A stretch of DNA of 64,000 bases from Nonomuraea turcica (lineage in GTDB: Bacteria > Actinomycetota > Actinomycetes > Streptosporangiales > Streptosporangiaceae): NCBI RefSeq assembly GCF_030718205.1, contig NZ_JAUZQF010000014.1, positions 62,001 through 126,000 on the forward strand. Reading direction: 5' to 3'. The position numbers and the translations under genes are program-made. This document shows positions 34,497 through 43,630 of the stretch, one piece after another. The notes beneath the pieces are model-generated. The model saw only the letters and a list, made by a program, of their open reading frames with translations. It ran no database searches and was not told where the DNA came from. Within the stretch, counting starts at the first letter, position 1. The number at the start of each line of letters is the position of its first letter.

Positions 34497-35746
34497 GACG
34501 TGCCGAGGGCGGCCTGGGTGTTCTTCTGCACGCGTTGCAGCAGTGTCTTGGGCGCGGTGGAGGTCAGCCGCTGCAGGCCGGTGTCGAAGTCGGCCAGGAC
34601 ACTTTCCATCTTCGGGGCGTTGACCGGCCCTTGCGCGTAGTCGGCGCCGTTGACGAACGGTGCGTCAGCGGGGAACTCGGCGGTGTAGGCGCTCTTGGCC
34701 GACTGCCGCGACGGCATGACGCCGAACGCCCGGGCGAAGGCCATCTGCTGGTCGGCCTTGGTCATCGCCTCGACGAACGAGATGGCCTGCTGCTTGTGCC
34801 GGCTCTTGGCGGAAATGCCCCAGCAGGTGGTGAACGACAGCGTGCCCTTGCCCTCGGGGCCTGCGGGCAGCTCGTACGCGGTGTACTTGACGTCGGGGAA
34901 GTCCGCCTTGAGCGCTCCCTTGATCCAGTTGCCCTCGATGGTCATCGCGGCCTTGCCCTTGCCGAACGCCTCGCCGCCCCAGCCCGCGTCGAGCTGGCTG
35001 GGGGAGCGGGCCAGCTCGCCGGACAGCAGGGAGCGTACGTACTCGAGCGCCGCGAGATTCTGCGGGCTGTCGGCGGTGGCCTGCTTGCCGTCGGCGCTGG
35101 TGAGCCAGCCGCCGGCCTGGACCATGAACGCGCCGATGCGATCGCGCGTGTCGCCCAGCGCCAGCGGGGTGATGCCCTTGGCCTTGAGCTTCTCGCTCAC
35201 CGAGGTCAGCTGCTCCCACGTCGTCGGCACGTCGGCGTCGCTCAGCCCGGCCTTGGACCACAGGTCCTGGTTGACGATCAGGGCCAGGGTGGAGAAGTCC
35301 TTCGGCGCGCAGTAGAACGTGCCGTTGTAGGTGAACGCGGTCCGCAGCGTGGGGTAGAAGTCGTCCGGGTTGCTGATCTTGTTGCCGTACGGCTCGAGCG
35401 CGCCGACGCTGGCGTAGTCGGCGAGGCGGACGGCGTCCACGTAGAACACGTCGGGTGGGTTGTCGCCGGCGAAGGCCTGGCCGAGCTGCTGCTGTAAGTC
35501 CTGCGCGGGCGTCACGGTGGCCGAGGCGCCGGCGGAGGCGGCCCAAGCCTGGGCCGCCTGCTTGACGGCGGCGGTCTCGGCGTCGCCGGAGGAGCCGATG
35601 AGGATCTGCAGGGAGACGGGGCCGGTGGTCTGCTGGGCGGGCCCGCCGGGCGGGTCGTCGAAGCCGCGGCCACCGCAGGACGTCAGGAGCAGGGAGGCGC
35701 AGGCGAGGCTGCCGAGCGCCGTGGCCCGGCGGGTTCTTGGCATCAT
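34493..35746 (-). CDS. Carbohydrate ABC transporter substrate-binding lipoprotein
   Basis: A 417-residue extracellular solute-binding protein (SBP_bac_1 type). Signal with lipobox LLTSC, followed by GGRGFDD. The mature protein shows the family pattern: PDVFYVDAVRLADYASVGAL near residue 100, DVPTTWEQL, GKAAMTIEGNW. It delivers sugar to the MalFG-type permeases encoded downstream. It follows the LacI gene by 40 bp with no operator in between, so the four genes are likely one operon. Confidence 0.92.
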   Translation of the reverse strand: MMPRTRRATALGSLACASLLLTSCGGRGFDDPPGGPAQQTTGPVSLQILIGSSGDAETAAVKQAAQAWAASAGASATVTPAQDLQQQLGQAFAGDNPPDVFYVDAVRLADYASVGALEPYGNKISNPDDFYPTLRTAFTYNGTFYCAPKDFSTLALIVNQDLWSKAGLSDADVPTTWEQLTSVSEKLKAKGITPLALGDTRDRIGAFMVQAGGWLTSADGKQATADSPQNLAALEYVRSLLSGELARSPSQLDAGWGGEAFGKGKAAMTIEGNWIKGALKADFPDVKYTAYELPAGPEGKGTLSFTTCWGISAKSRHKQQAISFVEAMTKADQQMAFARAFGVMPSRQSAKSAYTAEFPADAPFVNGADYAQGPVNAPKMESVLADFDTGLQRLTSTAPKTLLQRVQKNTQAALGTS

Positions 35747-35786
35747 CGGGGGGTCCTGTTCTCGCGTTGGGCTTGGGGCTAGGGGG

Positions 35787-36854
35787 TCATGCCGACCGCC
35801 TGACGGTGAGGGACGGCTCGAGCAGCACGTGCTCGGCCGGTGCGGCCGCGTGGCCGAGGGTGCGGGTGAGCAGCTCGACGCAGGCGGCCGCGGCCTCGGC
35901 GAGCGGCTGGCGGACGCTGGTCAGGCCGGCCGCCCTGGCCGCCGGCGTGTCGTCGAAGCCGATCACGGCGACCCGCCGGCCCGGGGTGTTGAGGGCGCCG
36001 AGGGCGAGCGAGTCGCTCGCGCACACCAAGGCGGTCACGCCGGGGTCGGCGGCGAGCAGGTCCCGGGCCGCACGTTCGCCGCTCTCCACGCCGTCCTCGA
36101 CCGCGCGGCTGAGGCCCTCGAGGGCCATTGCGTCCGCGCTTGCCGTGCTGCGGCCGTCCGGGGCCGTTGCATCCGCGCTCGCCCGGCCGCGGCCATCCGG
36201 GGCCGGGCCGTGCTGGGCCATCGTGCGGGCCCATCCCGCCCGCCGGTCGTCGCCCACGCCGGAGCCCGGGGGCCAGCCGATGAAGCCGATCCGCCGGTGC
36301 CCGGCGGCCAGCAGGCGGCGGGTGGCCGCCTCGGTCCCCGCCGCGCCGTCCACGTCCACCCACGGATGGCGCGCGCCCGGCAGATCGCTCCACGGCCGGC
36401 CGAACGCCACGAACGGCAACCCCCGCTCCAATAACCAGGAGGTGCGGAGGTCGTCATGGTGCGTGGCCGTCAGTACGAAGGCGTCCGGCTCGTACGAGCC
36501 GAGCAGGTCCTCGAAGGCCGCGATCTCCGAACGGTCGTCCGCGGCGGTGTAGAGCAGGACCCGGTAACCGGCGCGGGCCGCCGACTCGGTCAGGCCGTGC
36601 AGGAACGTGTCCAGCACCGAACCGCTGATGCCGTCGCCGCCCGGGTCGATGCGGATGGCGATCAGGCGGGAGCGGCCCGTACGCATCTGGCGGGCGGCCT
36701 GGTTGGCGCGGTAGCCGAGCCGTTCGATCACGTCCAGCACGTGGCGGCGGGTCTCCTCACGGACGACCTCGGGGCTGTTGAGCGTGTTCGACACCGTCTG
36801 CCGGGACACGCCTGCCGCCCGGGCCACATCCATGATCGTCACCTTTTCCGCCAT
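35787..36854 (-). CDS. LacI-family regulator of the oligosaccharide operon, with inserted repeat
   Basis: A 355-residue regulator; the LacI helix-turn-helix is at residues 5-30 (TIMDVARAAGVSRQTVSNTL). The effector domain follows, but after GWARTMAQHG (residue 216) three 13-residue repeats (APDGRxxASADAx) are inserted where LacI proteins normally have a short loop before the C-subdomain. ATG 36854 is the standard start. It is the first gene of the importer operon and divergent from the glycosidase gene; two palindromes (36873-36915) between them are its likely operators. Confidence 0.9.
   Translation of the reverse strand: MAEKVTIMDVARAAGVSRQTVSNTLNSPEVVREETRRHVLDVIERLGYRANQAARQMRTGRSRLIAIRIDPGGDGISGSVLDTFLHGLTESAARAGYRVLLYTAADDRSEIAAFEDLLGSYEPDAFVLTATHHDDLRTSWLLERGLPFVAFGRPWSDLPGARHPWVDVDGAAGTEAATRRLLAAGHRRIGFIGWPPGSGVGDDRRAGWARTMAQHGPAPDGRGRASADATAPDGRSTASADAMALEGLSRAVEDGVESGERAARDLLAADPGVTALVCASDSLALGALNTPGRRVAVIGFDDTPAARAAGLTSVRQPLAEAAAACVELLTRTLGHAAAPAEHVLLEPSLTVRRSA
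36087..36203 (-). repeat. Three 39-bp repeats inside the LacI regulator gene
   Basis: Three in-frame units encode APDGRGRASADAT, APDGRSTASADAM and the more diverged ALEGLSRAVEDGV (residues 218-256). The first two share most bases. They enlarge a surface loop of the effector domain. Confidence 0.75.
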
Positions 36855-36872
36855 GAATCGCCTTTCGGGGGG

Positions 36873-36915
36873 TTGAACGTTCAAAGTTCGGTGAGGCATG
36901 ATTTGATCGTTCAAA
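36873..36915. promoter_or_regulatory. Pair of LacI-type operators between regulator and glycosidase genes
   Basis: TTGAACGTTCAA (36873-36884) is a perfect 12-bp palindrome; TTTGATCGTTCAAA (36902-36915) is a near copy with one central mismatch pair. Spacing is about 30 bp (three helical turns). They lie in the divergent gap (36855-36975), consistent with control of both the importer operon and the glycosidase by the LacI protein encoded alongside. Confidence 0.78.
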
Positions 36916-36975
36916 TTAGCGGATTGTTACGAAATTTCCACCGCCGACACGCTTCTGTCAAGAGGGGGAGTCTTC

Positions 36976-39084
36976 GTGCTTCAGCCGCTGCTGCACGACC
37001 TGGTCAGTACGGTCATGGCACCCGCGAGCGCGCTCAGCGGCCCCGACGGTCAGATCCGCCAGGCCGGCGTGCAGGGGCTCTTCCGCGCCGACCGCCGGGT
37101 GTTGTCGCTGGCCAGGCTCCTGCTCGACGGACGGGAACCGGAGGGCGTCGGGCACGCGCCTGCCGGGGCGGGGCGGACGCGGTTCGTGTCGCTGGCGCGC
37201 TGGCTCGGCGACCGCACGGCCGATCCCACGGTGCGGCTGGACCGGGTGCGTGAGCTCGGCCCGTACGGGATGGACGAGCACATCGAGATCGTCTCCACCG
37301 CCTCCGTGCCGGTGACCGCCACGGTCATCGTCGAGCTGGCCTGTGACTTCGCCGCCATCGAAGACGTCAAATCAGGCCGCACCGCCACCCATCCCGCGGC
37401 CCCGCCCGCCGCCCAGCCCCCCATCGCCGCCCCACAGGCGGCCGGCGTCCCGGCCGGCGAGGGGCGGCTGTCCTGGCGGTCGGAGACGACCCAGGTCACC
37501 GTCAGCGGGCACGGATCACGGGCACGGGCGGGGGAGCACGCGTCCCTGACGTGGGAGGTCACACTGCCCCCGCGGGGCCGGGTCACGCTGCGCTGGAGCC
37601 TGGTCGTGCACGATCCGGCCGCCGTTGTGGTGCCGGCCACCGGACCGCTCGAGTGGAGCGTGCCGCGCGTGACCGCCGCCGACCGCCGCATCGTCCGGCT
37701 CCTCGACCAGGCACTGGCCGACCTCCGCTCGTTACGCCTGGCCGAACCGGGAGCGCCCGGCGACACCTTCCTCGGCGCCGGGGTGCCGTGGTTCCTGACG
37801 TTGTTCGGCAGGGACAGCATCTGGGCCGCCCGGATGCTGCTGCCGCTGGGCACCCGGCTGGCCGCCGGCACCCTGCGCGTGCTGGCCCGCCGCCAGGGCC
37901 AGCGGTTGGACCCGCACACCGGCGAGGCGCCTGGGAAGATCATGCACGAGTTACGGCGGAACGCGTTCACGCTGGGGGAGCAGGACCGGCGCCTGCCCGC
38001 CGCCTACTACGGCACCATCGACGCCACCCCGCTGTGGATCAGCCTCCTGCACGACGCGTGGCGCTGGGGCATGCCGGACGCGGAGGTGGAGGCGCTGCTG
38101 CCTGGCCTGCGGGCGGCTTTGGGCTGGCTGGCCGAGCACGCCGATTCCGACGGCGACGGGTTCATCGAGTACGTCGACGCCAGCGGCCGAGGCCTGGCCA
38201 ATCAGGGGTGGAAGGACTCCGGGGACGCGGTGCGCTTCCACGACGGCGGCCGGGCCGAGCCGCCGATCGCGCTGGCCGAGGTGCAGGGCTACGCCCACCG
38301 GGCCGCCCTGGACGGGGCCGCCCTCCTGGACGCCTTCGGCATCCCCGGCGCCGCCCGGTGGCGTGAGTACGCCGAAGCCCTGGCCGAGCGGTTCCGCGCC
38401 GCCTTCTGGGTGGAGGGCGTCCACGGCCGCTTCCCCGCGCTGGCGCTCGACCGGAACAAGCGGCCGGTGGACGCCCTCACCAGCAACATCGGCCACCTCC
38501 TCGGAACCGGGTTGTTGTCGAGGAAGGAATCGGCCGAGGTCGCCGCGCTGCTGGCGGCGCCCGGCATGGCGGAGGGCTTCGGGCTGCGGACGATGTCGTC
38601 GGGGGAGGGCGGGTTCAGCCCGCTGTCCTACCATTGCGGATCCGTCTGGCCGCACGACACGGCCATCGTGCTCGCCGGGCTGGCCGGCGAGGGCTTCGAG
38701 GCGGAGGCGGCCACGCTCGCCGAAGGGCTGCTCGCCGCGGCGGAGTCCTTCGGTTACCGGCTGCCGGAGCTGTATGCGGGCGACGCCCGCGAGCGGGTGG
38801 TGCGACCCGTCGCCTATCCCGCCGCCTGCCGCCCCCAGGCCTGGTCCGCCGCCGCCGCGCTCACCATCGCGCACGCGGCGCTCGGCCTGCACCCCGACGT
38901 GCCCGAGGGACGGGCGCTGCTGCGCCCGCTGTCCGGCGCCGTCCTGGGCGCGCTGACCGTGGGCGGGCTACGGGTCGCCGGGCACGACGTCGAGGTGAGC
39001 ATCGGCCACGACGGTACGGCCTCGGTCACGGGGTTGCCCGACGGTATGCGCCTCGTCCACGCGGAGGCGGCCGCACCCCGCTGA
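36976..39084 (+). CDS. Glycogen-debranching-type glycosidase (amylo-alpha-1,6-glucosidase family)
   Basis: A 702-residue cytoplasmic protein with no signal. Residues 1-210 are the glycogen-debranching N-terminal domain (GDE_N type), with a Pro/Ala-rich insert at about 138-156. The rest is an (alpha/alpha)6 barrel: PWFLTLFGRDSIWAARMLLP, a catalytic-type acid region NQGWKDSGDAV, and SVWPHDTAIVLAGLAGEG. The GTG start at 36976 follows GGGGGAG. Such enzymes trim imported oligosaccharides such as maltodextrin or glycosides. It is divergent from the lacI/importer operon and shares its operators, so import and breakdown are co-regulated. Exact linkage is unknown. Confidence 0.87.
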   Translation: MLQPLLHDLVSTVMAPASALSGPDGQIRQAGVQGLFRADRRVLSLARLLLDGREPEGVGHAPAGAGRTRFVSLARWLGDRTADPTVRLDRVRELGPYGMDEHIEIVSTASVPVTATVIVELACDFAAIEDVKSGRTATHPAAPPAAQPPIAAPQAAGVPAGEGRLSWRSETTQVTVSGHGSRARAGEHASLTWEVTLPPRGRVTLRWSLVVHDPAAVVVPATGPLEWSVPRVTAADRRIVRLLDQALADLRSLRLAEPGAPGDTFLGAGVPWFLTLFGRDSIWAARMLLPLGTRLAAGTLRVLARRQGQRLDPHTGEAPGKIMHELRRNAFTLGEQDRRLPAAYYGTIDATPLWISLLHDAWRWGMPDAEVEALLPGLRAALGWLAEHADSDGDGFIEYVDASGRGLANQGWKDSGDAVRFHDGGRAEPPIALAEVQGYAHRAALDGAALLDAFGIPGAARWREYAEALAERFRAAFWVEGVHGRFPALALDRNKRPVDALTSNIGHLLGTGLLSRKESAEVAALLAAPGMAEGFGLRTMSSGEGGFSPLSYHCGSVWPHDTAIVLAGLAGEGFEAEAATLAEGLLAAAESFGYRLPELYAGDARERVVRPVAYPAACRPQAWSAAAALTIAHAALGLHPDVPEGRALLRPLSGAVLGALTVGGLRVAGHDVEVSIGHDGTASVTGLPDGMRLVHAEAAAPR

Positions 39085-39099
39085 CCCGGTGGCTTCGGC

Positions 39100-40440
39100 T
39101 CAGCGCGCGGCGGCTTCGAAGATCAGGGACTCCTGGCCGGGGCGGCCGACGAGCTGGAGGCCGACCGGCAGGCCGTCCACCGTCCCGGCGGGCAGCGTCA
39201 GGGCGGGCAGACCCAGGACGTTCCACGGGCTGGTCAGCGCGAGCAAGGCGGCGCGGACGGCGGCCGGTCGGCCGTCGATCTCGGTCTCGCGCAGGCCCAG
39301 CGGCGGGGCAATGATCGGCACGGTCGGCAGCGCCAGCACGTCGTGGCGGTCGAACAACGCGTCCACGGCCCCGGCGAGACCGGCCCGGGCGTCCATGGCG
39401 CGGACGTACCGCCAGCCGGGCACCTCCGCGGCCACGCGGAGGCGTTCGAGCACCTCGGAGTCGAACAACTCGGGCGCGGTGGCCAGGCGGTCGGCGTGCA
39501 CGGCCGCCGTCTCACAACTCTGGATGGTCGTGTACGTCTCCCGCAGCGTGTCCGCGACGCCCTCGGGCAGGTGGACCTCCTCCAGAGGCCCCGCCGCCGC
39601 GAGCACGGCCCGCACCACCCGCGGATCGCCGGGGAAGAGGCCGGCGGGATCGAGCCACGCCACGCGAACCCGCCGGCCGGCCTCCATTCGGCCGCTTCCG
39701 CCAGGTGGCGCGGTCAGGCACGTGTAGGCCAGCAGGCAGTCCTCCGCGCCGCCCGCCAGGACGCCGACGTGATCGAGCGTCCGCGACAACGGGAACACGC
39801 CGTCGGCCGGGATCGCACCGTACGCGGGCTTGAAGCCCGCCACGCCGCACAGCGCCGCCGGGATCCGCACGGAGCCACCCGTGTCGGTGCCGAGCGCGAG
39901 CGGCACCAGCCCCGCCGCGACCGCCGCCCCACTGCCGGCGCTGGAGCCGCCCGTCATGCGGCCCTGATCCCACGGGTTGCGCGCGGGCCCGGACGCGGAG
40001 CGGTCACCCGTCGGGCCGTAGGCGAACTCATGGGTCGTGGTCGTGCCCACGATGACGGCGCCCGCCCGGCGCAGCCGCGCGACACACTCGGCGTCGGCCT
40101 CCGCGACGTGGCCGGCGAAATGCCGCGACCCCATCGTCACCCGTAGCCCAGCGATCATGATGAGGTCCTTCACCGCGACCGGAATGCCGTGCAACGGCCC
40201 CCGGTCCGTGCCCGCCGCCAGCTCCTCGTCCGCTCGCCGCGCGGCCGCCCGGGCGCCGGCGGCGTCCATCGTGACGAAGGCGTTGAGCGCCGGGTTGAGC
40301 GCGGCGATCGCGTCGAGCGCCTGCTCGACCAGCTCGGCCGACGTGGCGCGGCCGCGGCGGAGGTCGTGAGCGAGATCGGCGACGTGACGACCGGAGAAGG
40401 GGCCAGGTGAGCCGGCGAGCGGGCCGGGGGTGAGCGCCAT
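39100..40440 (-). CDS. Amidase signature-family enzyme
   Basis: A 446-residue amidase. The Ser-cisSer-Lys triad is visible: Lys in GIPVAVKDLIMIAG, and the glycine/serine-rich block MTGGSSAGSGAAVAAG with the cis-Ser, followed by LGTDTGGSVRIPAALCGVAG with the nucleophile Ser region. It hydrolyses amides (or acts on allophanate/aryl acylamides in relatives). Its start is 42 bp after the stop of the glutamate permease GluD-type gene in the same direction, so it may be transcribed with the amino-acid importer. It converges with the glycosidase gene, 15 bp apart. Confidence 0.9.
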   Translation of the reverse strand: MALTPGPLAGSPGPFSGRHVADLAHDLRRGRATSAELVEQALDAIAALNPALNAFVTMDAAGARAAARRADEELAAGTDRGPLHGIPVAVKDLIMIAGLRVTMGSRHFAGHVAEADAECVARLRRAGAVIVGTTTTHEFAYGPTGDRSASGPARNPWDQGRMTGGSSAGSGAAVAAGLVPLALGTDTGGSVRIPAALCGVAGFKPAYGAIPADGVFPLSRTLDHVGVLAGGAEDCLLAYTCLTAPPGGSGRMEAGRRVRVAWLDPAGLFPGDPRVVRAVLAAAGPLEEVHLPEGVADTLRETYTTIQSCETAAVHADRLATAPELFDSEVLERLRVAAEVPGWRYVRAMDARAGLAGAVDALFDRHDVLALPTVPIIAPPLGLRETEIDGRPAAVRAALLALTSPWNVLGLPALTLPAGTVDGLPVGLQLVGRPGQESLIFEAAAR

Positions 40441-40482
40441 GGGATCATTGTCCTCGCCGACGGCGGCAACGGGGGTCGCCGG

Positions 40483-41277
40483 TCACGCCGCGCCGAGCCG
40501 GTGGGCCAGCCGATCCAGAGACACGTTGATCAGGATGAAGATGGCCGCGATGAGGATCGCCGCCGGGATGACGTTGGAGAAGTTGGCCGCGATCCCGTTC
40601 AGCCCGCGGTCGACCAGCTCGTCGTAGCCGACGATCAGCCCGAGCGCCGAGTCCTTCAGCAGAACGATGAACTGGCTGACCAGGGCGGGCATCATCGCCC
40701 GCAGCGCCTGCGGCAGCAGCACGAGCCGCATGACCTGCCCCTTGCGCATGCCGACCGCGTACGCCGCCTCCCGCTGCCCCTTCGGCAGGCTCTGCACGCC
40801 GGCCCGGATGATCTCCGCGATCACCGAGCCGTTGTAGAGGGTGAGCCCGAAGACGACGGCGGCGAAGGCGGAGATGTTCACGCCGATGAGCACGAACGAG
40901 CCGAAGAAGGCGAAGAAGATCAGCAGCAGCAGCGGGACGGCGCGGAAGAACTCCACCACCATGGCGGCGGGCACCCGGATCCACCGATGGTCGGACATGC
41001 GGGCGGTCGCGAACACGATCCCGAAGAGCCCGGCCAGCACCACGCCCGCCACGGCCGCGCCCAGCGTCCCCGCCAGGCCGGGCAGGATGAACGTGGCCCA
41101 CACGTCGCCCCTCAGCAGCGGCAGCCACTTCTCGGCCGCCCACTGCTCCTTCTGGTCGAAGCGCACGTACACGACGTACGCGATCGCCAGCAGCACCAGC
41201 GCGACCACCGCCGCCAGCAGCCGGTTGCGGCGGATCCCGCGCGGCCCCGGCGCCTCGTACAGGTTGGCGAAGCTCAT
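40483..41277 (-). CDS. Glutamate-type amino-acid ABC transporter permease (GluD-like)
   Basis: A 264-residue permease of the HisM/GlnP family. It has a long N-terminal region, TM helices and the coupling motif LPKGQREAAYAVGMRKGQVM. Start ATG 41277 overlaps the stop of the GluC-type gene (ATGA), giving a coupled permease pair; gene order ATPase-SBP-permease-permease matches the gluABCD operon of actinobacteria. Confidence 0.9.
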   Translation of the reverse strand: MSFANLYEAPGPRGIRRNRLLAAVVALVLLAIAYVVYVRFDQKEQWAAEKWLPLLRGDVWATFILPGLAGTLGAAVAGVVLAGLFGIVFATARMSDHRWIRVPAAMVVEFFRAVPLLLLIFFAFFGSFVLIGVNISAFAAVVFGLTLYNGSVIAEIIRAGVQSLPKGQREAAYAVGMRKGQVMRLVLLPQALRAMMPALVSQFIVLLKDSALGLIVGYDELVDRGLNGIAANFSNVIPAAILIAAIFILINVSLDRLAHRLGAA

Positions 41278-41942
41278 CGGGCCACCGCCATCCGCTTCGA
41301 CAGCCAGCCGAACAGCAGCCCCATCGGCAGGCACAGCAGCACGAACCCGGCCGCGAAGCCGAGGAAGATCTCGATCACCTGGTCCCCGTACGTCTCGATC
41401 ATCTCGCGCATCCGCACGGACGCCTCGCTGACACCCACCACCAGCGCGATCGTGGTGTTCTTGGTCAGCGCGATGAGGATGCTGCCCAGCGGCGCCACGA
41501 CCGCGCGGAACGCCTGCGGCAACGTGATCAGCCGCAGCGTCTTGACGAAGCCCAGCCCCAGCGACCGGGCCGCCTCGGCCTGCCCGACCGGCACCGTGTT
41601 GAGGCCGGAGCGCAGCGCCTCGCAGATGAACGCCGAGGTGTAGGCGGTCAGCCCGATGACCGCGAGCCAGAAGTTGTTGGTCGCGATGTCGTCGGACAGC
41701 TCGACGCCGAGGTTGGCGCCGATGCCGAGGCCGGTGAACAGCAGCACCAGCGTGAGCGGCGTGTTGCGGGCCACCGACACGTAGACGCTCGCGGCCCCGC
41801 GCAGGGAGGCCAGCGGGGCGACCCGCATGGCGGCCAGCACCGTCCCCAGGATCAGGGAGCCGAGCGCGCTGATCGCCGTCAGCCGTACGGTCATCCAGAA
41901 CGCGGCCAGGATGGTGTCGCGTTCGAAGAGCAACGCTTCCAT
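41274..41942 (-). CDS. Glutamate-type amino-acid ABC transporter permease (GluC-like)
   Basis: A 222-residue permease, HisM/GlnP family, with helices throughout and the motif VPVGQAEAARSLGLGFVKTL followed by LITLPQAFRAVVAPL, the usual EAA loop. It starts 4 bp after the binding-protein stop and overlaps the start of the second permease. Length is normal. Confidence 0.91.
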   Translation of the reverse strand: MEALLFERDTILAAFWMTVRLTAISALGSLILGTVLAAMRVAPLASLRGAASVYVSVARNTPLTLVLLFTGLGIGANLGVELSDDIATNNFWLAVIGLTAYTSAFICEALRSGLNTVPVGQAEAARSLGLGFVKTLRLITLPQAFRAVVAPLGSILIALTKNTTIALVVGVSEASVRMREMIETYGDQVIEIFLGFAAGFVLLCLPMGLLFGWLSKRMAVAR

Positions 41943-41946
41943 AGGA

Positions 41947-42774
41947 TCAGTACCGCTCCAGCTGCGGCGCCTGCGGCAGGGCGAAGCCGGAGGCGCCCAC
42001 GCTGGCCTGCAGCGCCTTCGTCCAGCTGCCGTCGGAGAACATCTTCTGCAGCGCGTCGTTGACCGCCTTGCGGCCGGCGGTGTCGTCCTTCTTCAGCCCG
42101 ATGCCGTACTTCTCGGTGCTGAACGGCTTGCCGACCACCTTCAGCTTGCCCGCGTGCTGCGCGGCGTAGCCGGCCAGGATGACGTTGTCGGTGGTGATGG
42201 CGTCGAGCTGGCCGCCGAGCACCCGGTCCACGCACGCCGAGTACGTCCGCTCCTCCTGCAGCTGCACTTCCTTGGCGTACTCCGTCTTGACCTTCTGCGC
42301 CGGGGTCGAGCCGGCGACCGAGCAGAGCTTCTTGCCGTTGAGCGCCTCGGGGCCGGTCAGCGCCGCCTCGTCCGCCCGGACGAGCAGGTCCTGCCCGGCC
42401 ACGAAGTACGGCCCGGCGAAGGACACCTTCTGCTTGCGGGCGTCGGTGATCGAGTACGTCGCCACGACCAGGTCCACCTGGCCCTGCTCGATGAACGCCT
42501 CCCGGTTGGCGGAGACGGTCTCCTTGAACGTGACGTTCGCGGGGTCGACGCCCAGCTCGTTGGCCACGTATTTGGCGACCTCGATGTCGAACCCGGCGAA
42601 CGCGCCGTCCGGCGTGCGCAGTCCCAGACCCGGCTGGTCCGCCTTCACCCCGATGACCAGCTTCTTGTCGTTCTTGGCCTTGTCCACGACGGAGGCGTAC
42701 GACTCCGACCCGCCGCCGCACGCGGTGGTCGCGGCCATGACGGCGAAGACTGCGAAAAGGGATCTTCCAAACAC
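41947..42774 (-). CDS. Glutamate-type substrate-binding lipoprotein (GluB-like)
   Basis: A 275-residue SBP_bac_3 protein. The signal has lipobox ATTAC. The mature part shows LVIGVKADQPGLGLRTPDGA, FAGFDIEVAKYVANELGV, and LDAITTDNVILAGYA, all typical of glutamate/glutamine binders. It starts 10 bp after the ATPase gene. A second, related binding protein is encoded at 43631-44467. Confidence 0.92.
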   Translation of the reverse strand: MFGRSLFAVFAVMAATTACGGGSESYASVVDKAKNDKKLVIGVKADQPGLGLRTPDGAFAGFDIEVAKYVANELGVDPANVTFKETVSANREAFIEQGQVDLVVATYSITDARKQKVSFAGPYFVAGQDLLVRADEAALTGPEALNGKKLCSVAGSTPAQKVKTEYAKEVQLQEERTYSACVDRVLGGQLDAITTDNVILAGYAAQHAGKLKVVGKPFSTEKYGIGLKKDDTAGRKAVNDALQKMFSDGSWTKALQASVGASGFALPQAPQLERY

Positions 42775-42784
42775 GGGGGGCTCC

Positions 42785-43528
42785 TTAGTGAGTGAGGATC
42801 TTGGCGAGGAAGGACTGGGCGCGCTCGCTGCTCGGCGCGCCGAAGAAGCCGTCGGGGCTGTCCTGCTCGACGATCTCGCCGTCGGCCATGAAGACGACCC
42901 GGTCGGCGGCCCGCCGGGCGAAGCCCATCTCGTGGGTGACGACGACCATGGTCATGCCCTCGCGGGCGAGCGAGGTCATCACCTCGAGCACCTCGTTGAC
43001 CATCTCCGGGTCGAGTGCCGACGTCGGCTCGTCGAACAGGATGACCTTCGGCTCCATGGCCAGCGCGCGGGCGATCGCCACCCGCTGCTGCTGCCCGCCG
43101 GACAACTGGGCGGGGAACTTGGCCGCCTGGCCGCCGATGCCGACCCGGTCGAGCAATTCGCGGGCCTTGCGCACGGCCTCGCCCTTCGGCTTCTTCAGCA
43201 CGTGGACCTGCCCGAGGACGACGTTGTCCAGGACGGTCTTGTGCGCGAAGAGGTTGAACGACTGGAAGACCATGCCCACCTCGGCCCGCAGCCGGGCCAG
43301 CGCCTTGCCCTCGGCCGGCAGCGGCGTGCCGTCCACGGTGATCGTGCCGGAGTCGATGGTCTCCAGCCGGTTGATCGCGCGGCACAGCGTCGACTTGCCG
43401 GCTCCGGACGGGCCGATGACGACGACGACCTCGCCCCGCCGGACGGTCAGGTTCACGTCCCTGAGCACGTGGTGCTCGCCGTAGCGCTTGTTGACCTGGT
43501 CCAGGACGATCAGATCCGCCTGGCTCAT
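42785..43528 (-). CDS. Glutamate-type amino-acid ABC transporter ATP-binding protein (GluA-like)
   Basis: A 247-residue ATPase of the polar amino-acid class. Walker A is GPSGAGKSTLCRAINRLE, the signature LSGGQQQRVAIARAL, Walker B VILFDEPTSALDPEM, plus the His of the switch in VVVTHEMGFA. It is the first gene of the importer operon. The 102-bp gap upstream contains the motif TTCTGAGCAA on the reverse strand (43616-43607), also found near the response-regulator gene. Confidence 0.94.
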   Translation of the reverse strand: MSQADLIVLDQVNKRYGEHHVLRDVNLTVRRGEVVVVIGPSGAGKSTLCRAINRLETIDSGTITVDGTPLPAEGKALARLRAEVGMVFQSFNLFAHKTVLDNVVLGQVHVLKKPKGEAVRKARELLDRVGIGGQAAKFPAQLSGGQQQRVAIARALAMEPKVILFDEPTSALDPEMVNEVLEVMTSLAREGMTMVVVTHEMGFARRAADRVVFMADGEIVEQDSPDGFFGAPSSERAQSFLAKILTH

Positions 43529-43630
43529 GTGTCACGCTCCTTGCTGTCTGTCAGCGTTGGCGTAACCGTAGGAGCCGTATATGGCGCGAAAAGGCTTGTG
43601 ATCGTTTTGCTCAGAAATTAGCGATACTGG

